Below the pieces are notes generated by a model. The model was given only the letters and a program-made list of their open reading frames with translations. It searched no databases and was not told the DNA's origin. From assembly GCA_030549335.1 (NCBI GenBank), contig CM060193.1, positions 45,245,391 through 45,309,390 on the forward strand: DNA of 64,000 nucleotides, in the 5' to 3' direction. Position 1 is the first letter of the stretch, and every line of letters begins with the position of its first letter. Of this stretch, positions 1 to 11,757 are shown in pieces. This DNA comes from Pontederia crassipes (lineage: Eukaryota; Streptophyta; Magnoliopsida; Commelinales; Pontederiaceae). Made by a program: the position numbers and the translations under genes.

Positions 1-1581
1 TGCCATAGTATGAGAAGATTGCGGCGCACCATAAACTGTCATCCGTGCCCATAATCTGCCCAACCCACCGAGCTAGGAGAGCCTGATTGATATAGAGGAA
101 GTCATGGATGTCCAAACCCCCTTGCACTGTGAGCTGAGAGATAGTCCACAATGCCACAAGGTGAGTGCCACATCTGTCCTAACCAACCCTGCCAGAAGAA
201 TCTGCCACAAGGAGTCCAACCATCTCTCCACTAGGGTTGGCAGTCGGAGGACCAACATGTGGTAAGTCAGGAGAGATGAGAGGACCGGTTGAAGTAGTAC
301 AAGGCGGCCACCCTATGATAGTAGTCTCGAACTCCAGCCATCGTGCTATATTTTCTCAATGATCGGAGTCCACTCTTGGAGCCAATATGACAGTCGGAGG
401 GGGGAATACTGAGATATGTGATTGGCAAAGAATTAATCGAGGTGGGCAACTCTATGGAACATCGAGCGGCGTCATTGCTCACCATGTCAAATGGAATGAA
501 AGAGGAATTGACATGATTGATCTGGCGGTTGGAAGTCACCCCAAAGACGGCCACTCGTTCGGCCTCCTTGTCTGTACCCTCGATGAGGAAAGTAGTGTCG
601 TCCGACTTATAAGGATGGTTACCAAAAGTAACCACCCATTTTATTGATATGCTGGATAATTACATTTGCCAATTACATCAAAAGTAAAATGTTATCGTCT
701 TAACTAGTCCACCAATTGTTCCGCCACTGCAACCATATTTTCCTCATACAGTCTTTCTCCCCAAAAATACATCAATTTCATTGGTGTCAAATTAACTACA
801 AGAAAATAAGTGGTATAATTCTGTCTTCATGAGACATACACCTCTAACTATATGAGATGTAAAATCAACATGTCACAACAACAAGTTATTTTGTTAACCG
901 ACAATAATAGATAAGATAGTTTTCTGTTACAAAACATATTCTGGATTATAGTTTTGTTCTAAAACAAAATAGAGGGTGAATTTAAAAAAGTTGGAAAGCT
1001 GTTGGGTATACAATGAAGAATTTTCCTTCTTTGGTACTATATTGGCTCGTATGTCAGTTCTGTGGTGGACATTTTACATTCATTTTTCAAGTGTACCTGG
1101 TGGAATGTCAGTTTTTTGGAAGGATTTTCAGTGGGATACATTCAGAGTGGAATACTATTAGCATTGTCAAAAGACAATACCATTCAGCTAAACAGAATCA
1201 ATGCAATATTTGCAGTTTCAAGGATGAGCAATGCTATGTACATGATATTGTTTGTTGCGATCTGTGGGATAGCATGACATACTTGGCAGCGTGCAATGGC
1301 ACAAAATTTGATTTGAATTAATAATGTCGAATTATTAGACCTGGTAATCATTCTTCCATAAAGTAATATCTCTTCTGTTGTACAGGCTTCTACGTAGGAG
1401 CCTAAATATTATGTACTCCCCTTCCAAAGCCTTAAGGGTTCATTTATAAACTTATCTATGATTAATGTCTTTTAAGTTTTAAATTGTCCAGTGTTGATCT
1501 TCTGAAGTTCCTATGAAATTATAATAAAGTGCAGAGGTTACATACTGGAAGCCACAAATGAAGAATGCAAAGAAGAGAGAG
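1..1581. other. Unassigned region, no supported gene
   Basis: Two overlapping open frames lie here, one on each strand (minus 267-635, plus 387-647), with smaller ones near 976-1321. None shows a domain, a splice pattern or composition that I recognise as a gene. The first 650 bases are less AT-rich than what follows, so they may be a decayed transposon or gene fragment. I looked here for the missing 5' exons of the downstream dehydrogenase and found no match to the expected N-terminal residues. Confidence 0.4.
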
Positions 1582-1629
1582 ACAACAACAACAACAACAA
1601 AGCCTTATCCCACTAGGTGGGGTCGGCTA
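1582..1629 (-). repeat. Solo LINE 3' tail
   Basis: A (CAA)n tract runs into AAAGCCTTATCCCACTAGG and then GTGGGGTCGGCT. This is the reverse complement of the last ~45 bases of the RTE-like LINE at 20462-21757, which ends in (TTG)n. Only the tail is present, with no reverse transcriptase, so it is an extremely 5'-truncated insertion or a short non-autonomous derivative. An AG-repeat follows directly. Confidence 0.75.
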
Positions 1630-2647
1630 GAGAGAGAGAGAGATAAAAAAAACATATTCTCCTCTTTAAAATGTGTATTATTTAACCATGTTATATGCAA
1701 TCCCTCAATTAGTGTCAAAGTCTCAACATACCTACAATTGGTTTTATGAAACTCATTCAAGTACCATGTTGATCATAGTGCCTGACTCTTTTTTCTTGTC
1801 ATTTCTTTTTTAATTTTGCCAATGTTTTTTTTTCTTGCATCTCAATTCGCAGAAGCCATAACTCCTTTGTGGAGGGCTTCTCATGAGTGCACTATTCATG
1901 ATCTCTTATCAGTTATGATTTTTCACAATTTTAGACAGTCAGCCTCGCAAAAGTGTACTTTGTGATCTAATTGACGACTAATAATTTCTACAGTATGTTT
2001 GAATATGTACCTGTAAAGGTACTTGCCATATGATCCATGGCAGGTATCAAGATAATCATATTGGAAGGAGCTGACACAACAGGCTTGACTTTAGCATTGA
2101 CATCAATGGCATTTAATTCCGAAATGACCTTCCCTCAAAAAATAAAAAAAAAAATTCCGAGATGACCTTTAATATTGACCCAAGAGGCATATTAATATCT
2201 GACCTTTTGTAATTGGGATGCATTGTCAAACTAAATCAAAATAGATGACAGACCAATTAAAATTTCTCTACTTTATTCATTATTGTTTGTATCAGTGATA
2301 ATGTATTGGATTTTGCAGTTAATGAACCTTGTTAATGCTGACTCAACCTTGTACAAAAATTGTGTCACCTTTTGTAAACACCAGGAACTTCAATTCTCAA
2401 ATTACTACTCAGGATTGAAGATATGACCTCTGAATCTCAAGCATAATATTCTCTGATGTCTTAATACTACTAGTCAAACTGCATCATAGTTCCTCTAAAA
2501 TATGTGCATCTTAGTCTAAGGGCTCTGTATTACACACCAATCTTTAGTAAAGGGGTCAATTTGTATCTTATGCATGCTAGAGGCGTAGTGAGAATGTTGA
2601 CGTGATTACCATGTGCCACTATTATGGAGAATCGATTAGTTGGTTGC
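1630..2647. other. AT-rich non-coding stretch
   Basis: No open frame, RNA gene or recognisable repeat stands out. It lies upstream of the first visible dehydrogenase exon. If that gene's 5' exons lie outside the window, this is intron sequence. Confidence 0.4.
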
Positions 2648-2925
2648 TGTTAAATTTGATGTGCTTAAGTTATAAAGAGCAACATCATTGATTTTTTATT
2701 TTTAACATTCCCCCTCACGTGTGCGCTGTTGACAATTTTGGTCTAGCTCAGCCCATCACGTGAGCAACAAAGGGAGGAAAATACTTTTTTTTTAATAAGA
2801 ACTTAACGAGGTTTGAACTCATGGTCTCTGGCTCTGATACCATGTTAATTTTGATGTGCTAACCAATTTTCCTAAAAGCTTAAGTCATTAGAAAGGGTAA
2901 CATCATTAATTTTAAATTCTTAACA
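2648..2925 (-). mobile_element. TRIM/SMART-like miniature LTR retrotransposon, copy A
   Basis: Read on the minus strand this is a 278-bp element. Its 5' LTR (2843-2925, about 83 bp) starts TGTTAAG and ends TTAACA. A primer-binding site follows directly (TGGTATCAGAGC, complement at 2831-2842, matching initiator Met tRNA). Then come a short internal stretch, a purine tract GAGGGGGAA beside 2708-2717, and a shorter second LTR (2648-2707). The flanks share TTGC (4 of 5 bases of a target duplication). There is no coding capacity. The layout fits the TRIM/SMART class of very short LTR elements; family membership is inferred. Three further copies occur in this window. Confidence 0.7.
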
Positions 2926-3584
2926 ATTGCATGAACAATTCCTATAATGTGAAATATGTGTTATGCAGCTTTCTATATTTGTGACTCAGCCATGGGCTAT
3001 GTATGTAATTTGGTGCCAAATTTTCAGCCTGTTAGTACATAGTAAGCAGCAGTAGGATTCAGTCTGTTATTCTTTTTTTTAGTGAATTCAGTCTGCTATT
3101 GTGCTTCAACCAATGAAATCATCATTTGGATTTGGTATTTTCATATTTGAGACGTGCCGTGTGCTTACTGTGGTCCAATGCAAGAGTAACTGATTATTTC
3201 CTTTCTAAAACATGTCTGTTCATTTTCATTTGAGAAACTTAGGTTGTGATTGTTGATGGGATTTTTTTTCCTAAAATGGTTTCCGAATTTTCTTATGTTT
3301 AACAATAAAGAAATATTTGTAAATAATATCTTTGCTGCTTTAGGGTCATATACAACTTTTAGAGAGGAAAACATGTTCTACTTTTATGTTCTCTCATGTG
3401 CCATGGATATTTAATTATTTATATAGTTTATTTCGGTACACAGTCAAAGATAGGGAAATTCAACTGCTTAAAACAAAATATATTCCCCCATAGTTTCAAT
3501 TTTCTCTAAAATTGTTTTTAAGGATTCAAAATTCAACCATAAACATCCAACGGCCTACATGATTCAGTTGTGTATTTCTTGCAG
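2926..3584. other. Non-coding stretch before first visible ADH exon
   Basis: AT-rich sequence ending in a pyrimidine-rich tract and a CAG acceptor at 3582-3584. It is probably the 3' part of a long intron whose donor lies outside the window. No other feature seen. Confidence 0.45.
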
Positions 3585-6500
3585 CCTGTGGAGTCTGTCA
3601 CTCTGATCTTCATGTGATGAAAGGTGAACTTCCTTTTTCAAGTCCTTGTGTGGTTGGTCATGAAATAACTGGAGAAGTAGTTGAGCATGGCGAACACACT
3701 GATACTGGAGTTAAAAACAGGTATGATGTACACAAATGTCAATTTTCTGTCACCCTTTTAATTGGCCAACTGCTATTCATGATGACAGCAATAACAATTA
3801 TTATTCCCTTCTTTATTTTCCCATCCATTAATTATACCTTAACAATCACTCAAACATTCAGGTTCCCAATTGGAAGCCATGTTGTTGGAGCATTTATAAT
3901 GCCGTGTGGAAATTGCTTCTTTTGTGTGAAGGTATTTTTTAATCTTTGTCCCGTGCCCCTTACTTCACAATCAAGGAGACATTACATTTAAGTGAAGTCA
4001 GTTTCAACAGAACTTGTCATCTGAACTAAATTACAGGGCCAAGAAGACCTTTGTGAGGCCTTTTTTGCTTACAACCGTGCTAAAGGCACACTGTATGATG
4101 GACAGACACGCTTGTTTCTTCGTGGCAATGGTACTATTTCTGATTTATATAACATATATTCTCACTTTATTACCTTCACTATAGTTGCTGATCTTCTATT
4201 TATTAAGTACCAACCTTTTGCTGTACCGTTCCATAGAGAAAAGGACACTGATATTTGCTAGTCATCATGATCTACAATAATTAATTGACTCATTCTCAAA
4301 AGTTTCCACATGTCTAGATCATCTTCAAATCTGCAAGATCCATATAGTTCAAAATCATCTAAGTTTATAAAATTCTTTTATTTGATGAGTGATTTTGTTC
4401 AGGGAAGCCAGTTTACATGTACAGTATGGGTGGAATGGCTGAATACTGTGTGGTGCCTGCCAATGGTTTGGCAGTGCTTCCTAACTCACTACCATACTCT
4501 GAATCAGCAATCCTCGGATGTGCTGTCTTTACTGCTTATGGTGCTATGAGACATGCAGCTGAACTTCGTGCAGGTGATTCAGTTGCTGTGATTGGAGTTG
4601 GCGGTGTTGGATCCAGGTGATACTTTGAAATCTTGAAGCATGCTGTGAACTTTTTTTATATCTATGAGTATGCCATCTATTCATGTGTTTTGATCTGGAT
4701 TCAAACTAATACTTGTTTAGGATAAGTGGGGAGGAGTCCAAGTCTTAGTTATTTGACATGACCTGAAAATATTCAGTGCTTTAGTAAACACACAAGTTCA
4801 CGTCAGCTTCCATGTTGTAGCCTTATTTATATTGTTAATTTAGGGGTCAGATGATGCAGAAATCGTCAGCAACGCATACAATAACTTCAGGGATCATTGT
4901 CAGATCATCAATACCTAGAGATGGATGTCTTCTCAAAAAAATAAATAAATAAAGACAGACAGACAGATGGATGTAATATTTAGATCTAATTCATTTGCAA
5001 CATATTGGTTTTTAACTTTAAATTGCTGTTGTGGAGGATTGCATTCAAGAACACTTTGCATATTCTACATAAGATGTGATAACACATGGATATTTATGAA
5101 GCATAAGACTAAGTTCAGGTCTGGAATTAGTTTGAGCTTTTGATGGTTTCTGGTATATGGAATCCTGTCATAATATATTGTCACCTATAAGAAATGATGG
5201 GCTTCACATTTTTCTGTGAGAGTTTAGACTCAGAATTACCAAAGGTAAAGCAACTTGATCAAGAAGATTCAAGCTTCTTTTTGCAGTCAAATGATCAAGC
5301 TGAATTGGTAGATTTTTGCTTAGGAATGTTTGGAAAACTAAAAGAATATCGTCATATTTTTCTTGCATTGCTATACGTTGGAAGCTTTTTTAAGTGGTTT
5401 TTATTATTTATCAAGTAGATACGACCTTTTTTTATGCATCAAAAGATTGTCAAGATTGATATCTTACATAAGATTGTAATGGGTTATAATATCGAAAATC
5501 ATAAGATTAGGTCGAGAATCCTAAGATTCTACTTATTAATAAAAAATATGTTTTAATAAATTAACTCACTCATTTTTTAATTAGACTTCATTAAGTCATA
5601 CTTCTATTAATTGTTAAGCTAAATTTTATCAAAACATAATAAGAACGAGGATAATATATTACAACAACAACAAAGCCTTATCCCACTAGGTGGGGTCGGC
5701 TACATGGATCATACGACGCCATTCCGCATTCGTTGATCCATGTTCAACAACAACAACAAAGCCTTATCCCACTAGGTGGGGTCGGCTACATGGATCATAC
5801 GACGTCATTCGTTGATCCATGTTCATGTCATATAAATTAATTATTATTATCATGAATATATATTTTTACTATCATTTAAGTAATTATATTAATCATATGT
5901 GATTGGATGGAATTAGTACGATCATGATCAAAATTAAGATTCTGTTAAGATCTTACAAAAAGGGGTACTATGATCATAAAAGCATAAGATTTTAATATCT
6001 ATATCGAAATTTTGACAACCATACTTATTGTAGTTGGCACATATAATTTGTATTTATGTTATAGTTCTTGTAGGTTAAAGTTGGTCATGTTGAGCTCTAG
6101 TTTGTTGCCGCTATAAGTAATATTTTGAACCTAGATATATATTTTGGTTACAAAATAATTATTTGAAGAATAATACATTTTTAATACTTTCTAGTTTTGG
6201 AAGCTCATGCTTTACTCAACAATGTAAAAGGATGTGAAACAGTTTGTCTTTTGTTTTGTTTACAGAGATTCTGCTAAAACTAATTCATGGTGTGTTAGTT
6301 TTTTTTTTCAATTATGTACATGGGTTAACTTGCAATGACTCAACCTAATGAGATTAAAATAAACTTGTTCATCTATTGTTATCATTTATAGCTTCATCAT
6401 TTTGATTAAGTTGTGCATTTCAGTTGTTTGCAGATAGCCAAGGCATTTGGGGCATCCGAAATCATTGCTGTTGATGTTCTAGATGAGAAACTTGATAATG

Positions 6501-8327
6501 CTAAAACGCTTGGAGCAACTCACACTGTTAATGCATTAAAAGAGGATGCTGTTGAGAAGATCAAGGTACTTATCTTCCATTTCATTCCCTTTAGTTTTCT
6601 TTAGATCGAGCCAAAATTACAACTCATGGCTTAGTTCAATATTCATTTTAACTTTCCTCTGTGTGAATCAAGCCAGCTCGAAACTTGTCCAATCACGTGA
6701 TTGACAGGGGCCAGAGGAGATAATGTCCTCAGTCGCAAAGAGAATAGTACGAACAGTGAGGATTAGTTTGTTAGTGGCATGTCAAATCTAGGCAATGAAA
6801 TTTGTGACAGGGTAAAAGATGTAGAGAGTGAGGATGTGAAAATGGAGAGCTTGGGAGCGATTGTGGGTGAATGGCAAAGGAACTTGCCAATGATGGAGTA
6901 TATTGTAAACTGAGGGAGAAGCATCCACCTGAAGTTGTAGGATAAGGGAGATATGCAAGGGATAGATGAGACAAGAGCGAGGTTGTGGAGAAACAGGAGT
7001 CCTCTCTTCCTCTTCCTTTTTCTACTCACTTCTACTTCTAAGTTGCTGGACCAGTGGGCCAAGTTGGATATACTAGATCAAAACCCTATTAAGCATGAAA
7101 ATAATAAGATTAAGAATCACAACCATTCATTTTGTATTTTTAATTCTAAGGTAATCAAATTGGACTGTGTCAGAGTCAGACTCAACATTTATACTCCCTG
7201 TGTTTTGATGTAGGTCAATGCCATAATTTCCTTTGGTTGGAGACAAATTATGGTTCACTAACAGCATTCAGTCTTTTATCATGTTTTTCTTCTCTAATAT
7301 AGTCCTTGAAGTCTTAAACTTTTTGTCTCTCTAGTAAAGGCATTAATTCAGAATTGAATTGATTTTATAAGAAAAAAGATTTGATAGGAATGTTGATCCC
7401 ATATTGTACTTATTCTTGTTAAGCATCTAAAGCTCAGTACCTGTTTCTATTGCATGGAAGTTGTTCTCTGGTAATGATGCTGATCTTGACTTAATAACAA
7501 CTTTGTCTTTGAGGCTGGATCTTCCCTATGATCTCATGTCATGTACATCTATTACTCATGATCTACATTAAGCTTGCATACCAGTTATTTCAAACTTTTT
7601 TCCGGTATTCTTCTTTCTGTGAATACGATCTGTCATACATAATGATATGTCATGACACATTTCTGAAGAAAAGTTAAGATTACTCTTCATGGAGCACGCT
7701 TGATTCAAAGAAGATAATCGAATATGTGATTTCTTTTCAGTGGATGGAAATGTGATTGTATGGCCATCACCCAGACAAACTTTTTTTAATAGGAAATAAC
7801 TGGAGGAATGGGTGTAGATGTGGCAGTAGAGGCACTTGGGAAGCCACTAACTTTTATGCAGTGCACCAAAAGTGTTAGAGATGGAGGAAAAGCTGTTATG
7901 ATAGGACTAGCTGCAACAAATGCTATGGGAGAGGTAGATATAACCCGTCTCGTCCGCAGGCAGGTCAGTAGTGAGATCAAATATATGGTGGTTCTTCTTC
8001 ATTTGAATTCTTGGTCATATGAATCAAAATAAAGTTGGCAAAAAATCATATGTGCATTTATGCTGCTTTGGATATAATTCTTTGATGGGGTCCATTCCGT
8101 TCATATGATGAATATATTTCTAACTCCGCGAGCAGGTAAAAATAATAGGCTCTTATGGTGCAAGAGCAAGACAAGATCTTCCCCAAGTGGTTAAACTTGC
8201 TGAAACTGGAATCTTCAATCTCCAGAATGCCGTTTCCAGGAAATGCAAGTTCGAGGAAGCCAACAGTGCGTTCGAAGACCTGAGTCATGGAAAGATTGTT
8301 GGTCGAGCAATTGTTGAGATAATGTAA
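3585..8327 (+). CDS. Zinc-type alcohol dehydrogenase-like protein, 5' exons missing
   Basis: Medium-chain zinc-dependent dehydrogenase, related to the Arabidopsis At5g63620-type GroES-like alcohol dehydrogenases. Exons read as 3585-3720, 3862-3931, 4037-4130, 4403-4616, 6424-6565, 7793-7963 and 8136-8327, all with GT-AG borders and a continuous frame of about 339 codons ending in TAA. Visible motifs in order: catalytic-zinc GVCHSD, GHE in VVGHEITGEVV, a structural-zinc cysteine cluster CGNCFFC...C, the later catalytic-site Cys in ILGCAVFTAYGA, and the Rossmann motif GVGGVGSS before an acidic VDV that suggests NAD(H). The first exon starts in phase 1 inside the codon before CGVCHSD, so roughly 90 N-terminal residues are missing. 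They lie left of the window or are lost. Intron 4 (1.8 kb) and intron 5 (1.2 kb) are long; intron 4 holds repeats. The retained exons have no stop or frameshift. The physiological substrate cannot be told from sequence. Confidence 0.88.
5444..6020. mobile_element. Possible MITE inside ADH intron 4
   Basis: The two ends are imperfect inverted copies of each other. The left begins AGATTGTCAAGATTGATAT; the reverse complement of the right begins GGTTGTCAAAATTTCGATAT. The interior is AT-rich and non-coding, and the two LINE tails at 5661-5826 lie inside it. No clean target duplication was identified, so the borders are tentative. Confidence 0.3.
5661..5826 (-). repeat. Two tandem solo LINE 3' tails
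   Basis: Two near-identical copies (about 5661-5744 and 5745-5826) each read (CAA)n, AAAGCCTTATCCCACTAGG, GTGGGGTCGGCTACATGGATC, ATACGACG and then GTTGATCCATGTTC. Both are antisense to the ADH gene and match the reverse complement of the LINE end near 21690-21755. The copies differ mainly by an 8-base block (CCGCATTC-like) present only in the first. Confidence 0.75.
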
Positions 8328-9301
8328 ATCAATCTCCATTCTCTGCATTTGATGCTACTGGGGTTTTGTTTTCTAATTCTGGGATCGTTGTTTCTGAATG
8401 TTCTATAGCGATGATTTGAACCGATTATGTAAGTTCATCCATTAGGTAGTGAACTACTTTTCCTGTTAAACTTGTAGATAGTTGTGATATGCTTCTTCCT
8501 GCTCTTGTCTTTTGTGTCTTGAGAAATTTTCAGGGAATGTCTAACAAATCACATTACAAGCAGGGCTGACTGACAATAAGGTATAAGTTTATTATTTATC
8601 AAATTTATGAGACTTGACCTAACTAGTTAGCTTATTAAGTCGAACAATTTTAATTTAAATTAATTAATTCATCATAAATGTATAAATATATATATATATA
8701 TTATTAATAATTTTAATAAGTATATTAATTATTAGGTAGGTATCAATTGGGCGAGTTTATTGAAATAATCAAACTTTCGAAATATGACATAATTTATTGT
8801 CAGATCTACAAGTGAGATCGAGTATATATTGTCAAACATGAAACTGAAGTCCATATGATGGGCTCAAAGTTAATTGCTGAGCTCGGTTGCCACATATTGG
8901 AACTGATCATGCTTTTGCAATTACACAATTAATTGTCTGTAAATGATCGAATTAACATTTTGGGAACAATTTCGGTAAAGAGAAAAAAAATGTCAGAGGA
9001 GGATATACATTTATTTTCGCTTTATTATATATAATCATTAAGTACAAAATGAAATAAAAAAAAATAAACATCTCAATTTTGGAAACGGAACTAAGGAATT
9101 ACAACTTTAGCAGTATAACTTTTATAGGATGTTTACATGATCTCTGTTGATTTAAAAAAATCCAAGGATGAATATCTCCCCTCTTCTTTTCTAAAATAAT
9201 TTATGTCACATATACCTACTAAATCTGAAACTCCGATTCGATGTTTTAAAAACTCTTGATTGCGGTAGATCAAATGTACTCAGTATTGTTACTTATTTTT
9301 T
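8328..9301. other. ADH 3' flank and intergenic DNA
   Basis: The first ~150 bases are presumably the ADH 3' UTR. The rest is AT-rich with TA runs near 8690-8700. No gene or repeat with clear borders seen. Confidence 0.45.
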
Positions 9302-9572
9302 TGTTAAGAATATAAAATGATTAATGCTATTTTTTTTAAAGACTTAAATTAGTTAGCACATTAATTTCAAGGTGACATGAAAACCCTTGAAAAGAAGTGT
9401 TGAGATTGCTTAAATTTTAAAAAAAATAGTTAACATATCAATTTCAATATGATATTAGAGCTAGAAATCAAGAGGTCAAGTCGGAGGAAAAATGTTAAGA
9501 ATATAAAATTATATTACTTTTTCTAACTATTTCAATTTTTTAGAAAAATTGATCACATGAATTTTAATAATT
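9302..9572 (+). mobile_element. TRIM/SMART-like element, copy D, degenerate
   Basis: Two copies of the LTR start TGTTAAGAATATAAAAT lie at 9302 and 9493. Between them are an LTR-end-like stretch (TTAACATATCAATTTCAA) and a decayed primer-binding site (TGATATTAGAGC, near 9450-9461), followed by the expected GAGGTCAAG. Plus orientation. The extra LTR-end piece suggests a rearranged or tandem copy. Non-coding. Confidence 0.5.
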
Positions 9573-9893
9573 TTCTAATTAATTTATGTTTTGATTGCAT
9601 TAGATCAAAGTTATTCTTGTAATCCAAATATTCGCCATATTTTAATAATGCAATAACGCCAAATATTATGTACACTTCAGTGTTTCTGTCTATCCCCAAC
9701 TAGTGCAGTTCAAGGTGATTTGAGAGAACAAATATTTAAATATCTCCCAAACTATAAACCTAATGTTAGGAAAAAAGTAGAAACATAATTACACACAAGA
9801 ATAACCTATGTTATGAAGGAACGAGCGGCTTTGTCTCCCCTTTGTTATTAAATTACAATTGAACTAAGATTTGATTCAAGACATTGTCATTTG

Positions 9894-9934
<41 letters not shown>

Positions 9935-10479
9935 CATATCTCTCCCAATAATATCTTAGAGCTTTCCTCCTAAATCATGCAATCTAGAAAGTTATTAACT
10001 TTCTGATTAATTTAATTTGATGTGTGATGGTTTTGAGTAAAGTGGATAGAAAATTATAAATGAAAGAAAAATGTAGAAGAAATTTTAAGAAAAAAGTACA
10101 AAATTGGGCTTCAAGTTGAGGTTGGGTGGAACAATGGACCTTATAATTTGGATAAGTAAAAAACGAAAGAAAAATGGACATCTATTATTAGTAATTTAAA
10201 AAGGAATGAAAGGGCAGCTCACTCCTCCCTTTTTATTCCCATCAGTCCAAAACATGGCACCACTTCATTTTATCCAACTCGGACAATTCATATTGTGACA
10301 TTTATTGACTCATAACTAATATTCATGTTGCTATTTATGATGGGGGTTGGTGAGATCTTGGGGGATATGTGGTGGCGCTGCGGTGTGTTCTGGTTTTACA
10401 TGAAATTAAACTTCCCGTATGTACTGCCCTACTAATCAATCCTGCGTCATTAATAATACGATTATAAATGCTGTTGTAT

Positions 10480-10481
<2 letters not shown>
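9573..10481. other. AT-rich intergenic DNA with a TA microsatellite
   Basis: No gene. It contains the (TA)n run at 9896-9932. The last ~250 bases may hold the promoter of the isolated AAP-type exon at 10611, but I see no certain TATA box. Confidence 0.4.
9896..9932. repeat. (TA)n microsatellite
   Basis: An uninterrupted dinucleotide run of about 18 units. Confidence 0.95.

Positions 10482-10527
<46 letters not shown>
10482..10527. repeat. (CT)n microsatellite
   Basis: About 23 CT units ending 84 bases before the ATG of the isolated AAP-type exon. The complete AAP gene downstream also has a GA/CT run just before its start codon (13774-13826), but on the opposite strand. Confidence 0.95.
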
Positions 10528-10529
<2 letters not shown>

Positions 10530-10610
10530 CCTCCCTCCTGTGTACACGAGAGTCTTTTGGTTTTCTACTTGTGTGTGTGATTTAGTTAGAAGCTTTCAGT
10601 GATGCTGAAA

Positions 10611-10698
10611 ATGAGTAGTGAATCTGGTTTCGCTGCTCTGGAGCAAGAGCCGTTGACGCCTGCGGATGGTGAAGAATTAGATGAGCACCCACGAACTG
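10611..10698 (+). pseudogene. Isolated AAP first exon (duplicate relic or alternative exon)
   Basis: The sequence encodes MSSESGFAALEQEP... and ends ...HPRT plus one base before a GTACGT donor. It parallels exon 1 of the permease at 13913 (MSTEFALEQEEP...RT, same phase 1, GTAAGT donor). An upstream in-frame ATG at 10602 would add three residues; I prefer 10611 because it aligns with the other copy. No AAP exons 2-6 are visible between 10.7 and 13.9 kb. Because phase and junction residues match, it could splice to the acceptor at 16154 as an alternative first exon, or be the remnant of a third tandem AAP copy. A 150-bp CTT repeat follows in the would-be intron. Confidence 0.6.
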
Positions 10699-10755
10699 GT
10701 ACGTACCCAAGTAGATCTATATACTTATACATATCGGTGTTGAAGACCTTGCACG

Positions 10756-10905
10756 TTCTTCTTCTTCTTCTTCTTCTTCTTCTTCTTCTTCTTCTTCTTC
10801 TTCTTCTTCTTCTTCTTCTTCTTCTTCTTCTTCTTCTTCTTCTTCTTCTTCTTCTTCTTCTTCTTCTTCTTCTTCTTCTTCTTCTTCTTCTTCTTCTTCT
10901 TCTTT
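10756..10905. repeat. (CTT)n microsatellite, about 50 units
   Basis: An essentially perfect trinucleotide tract of 150 bases, 58 bases after the donor of the isolated exon. In one frame it reads as a run of leucines, which is not evidence of a protein. Confidence 0.97.
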
Positions 10906-10983
10906 TAAGTTTTTTTTATTACCAATATACCTGTAATCATAATCTTAATCTTATGATTTTATGGACCTCAGAAAAGAAAATCA

Positions 10984-11579
10984 TCTCGATCATTCTCAAA
11001 AGATCTTAAACTTTGTATCTATACTAGATCTATGGGTCTTAGTATCGGTAAGATTTTACGATCCTACTATATTAGTATAAATTTATTTATTTGAATAAAA
11101 AAATTAAAAGTAATTTTGTTATTGTTTAATTTAATTTAATTATTGTAAGCATAGAAGATATTGAGAAAATTTAATTTAATATTCTCATTTTTGAGAATAA
11201 TATCTTTTAATAATTATGAATCTAATTCTATATTGTTTTTCATCAAAATTAAATTTCAATATTGCATGTGTACTGAATTATATTGCATTTTAATAAAATA
11301 TTATACTTCATTTGGATCAAATAGTAAATATTATTAATTTAGTGTTTTTTTAAGAATATATCATATTGTATTTCATGTGATATAAAAAATATACGTTAGA
11401 TCTCAAAATATGAATAAAATATTAATGATCAATATTTAATTAACTTATATATAAGTATAATATTTGTGAATGAATATAGTATTTTAATTATTTTATATTA
11501 TTTTTTTGAATTTATGTGGTAAAACTTTACGTCGATTCTCGAAGAACTTTACGATCCTATCTTAAAAAATGATCGAGAC
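10984..11579. mobile_element. Candidate MITE, about 0.6 kb
   Basis: Left end TCTCGATCATTCTCAAAAGAT and the reverse complement of the right end (TCTCGATCATTTTTTAAGAT) form an imperfect terminal inverted repeat. The interior is very AT-rich and non-coding. Target duplication not resolved. Confidence 0.4.
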
Positions 11580-11757
11580 AATCATGATCGAAGTATAAAA
11601 AGTTCAAATAAATAGGATGACCTGAAAGTCAATAAGACGTTTTGATCATTAGTAGCTTGATGAGGGGATTGGAGTTAGGTATAATCTAAATTTCAAAGAA
11701 AAAGATTATAAGATAATTTCAGCTCGCAATAATATTTATAGTGAATAATATTTATGT

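Noticed and set aside
267..635. 122-codon minus frame near the window start as a gene
   Set aside because: I recognise no family or motif, and a comparable frame exists on the other strand; kept only as unassigned.
1013..1321. 102-codon plus frame upstream of the ADH exons
   Set aside because: No homology to the missing ADH N-terminus, no splice sites in the right phase, AT-rich composition.
10599..11009. Open frame with a long poly-leucine run
   Set aside because: It is the translation of the CTT microsatellite read through the donor of the isolated exon.
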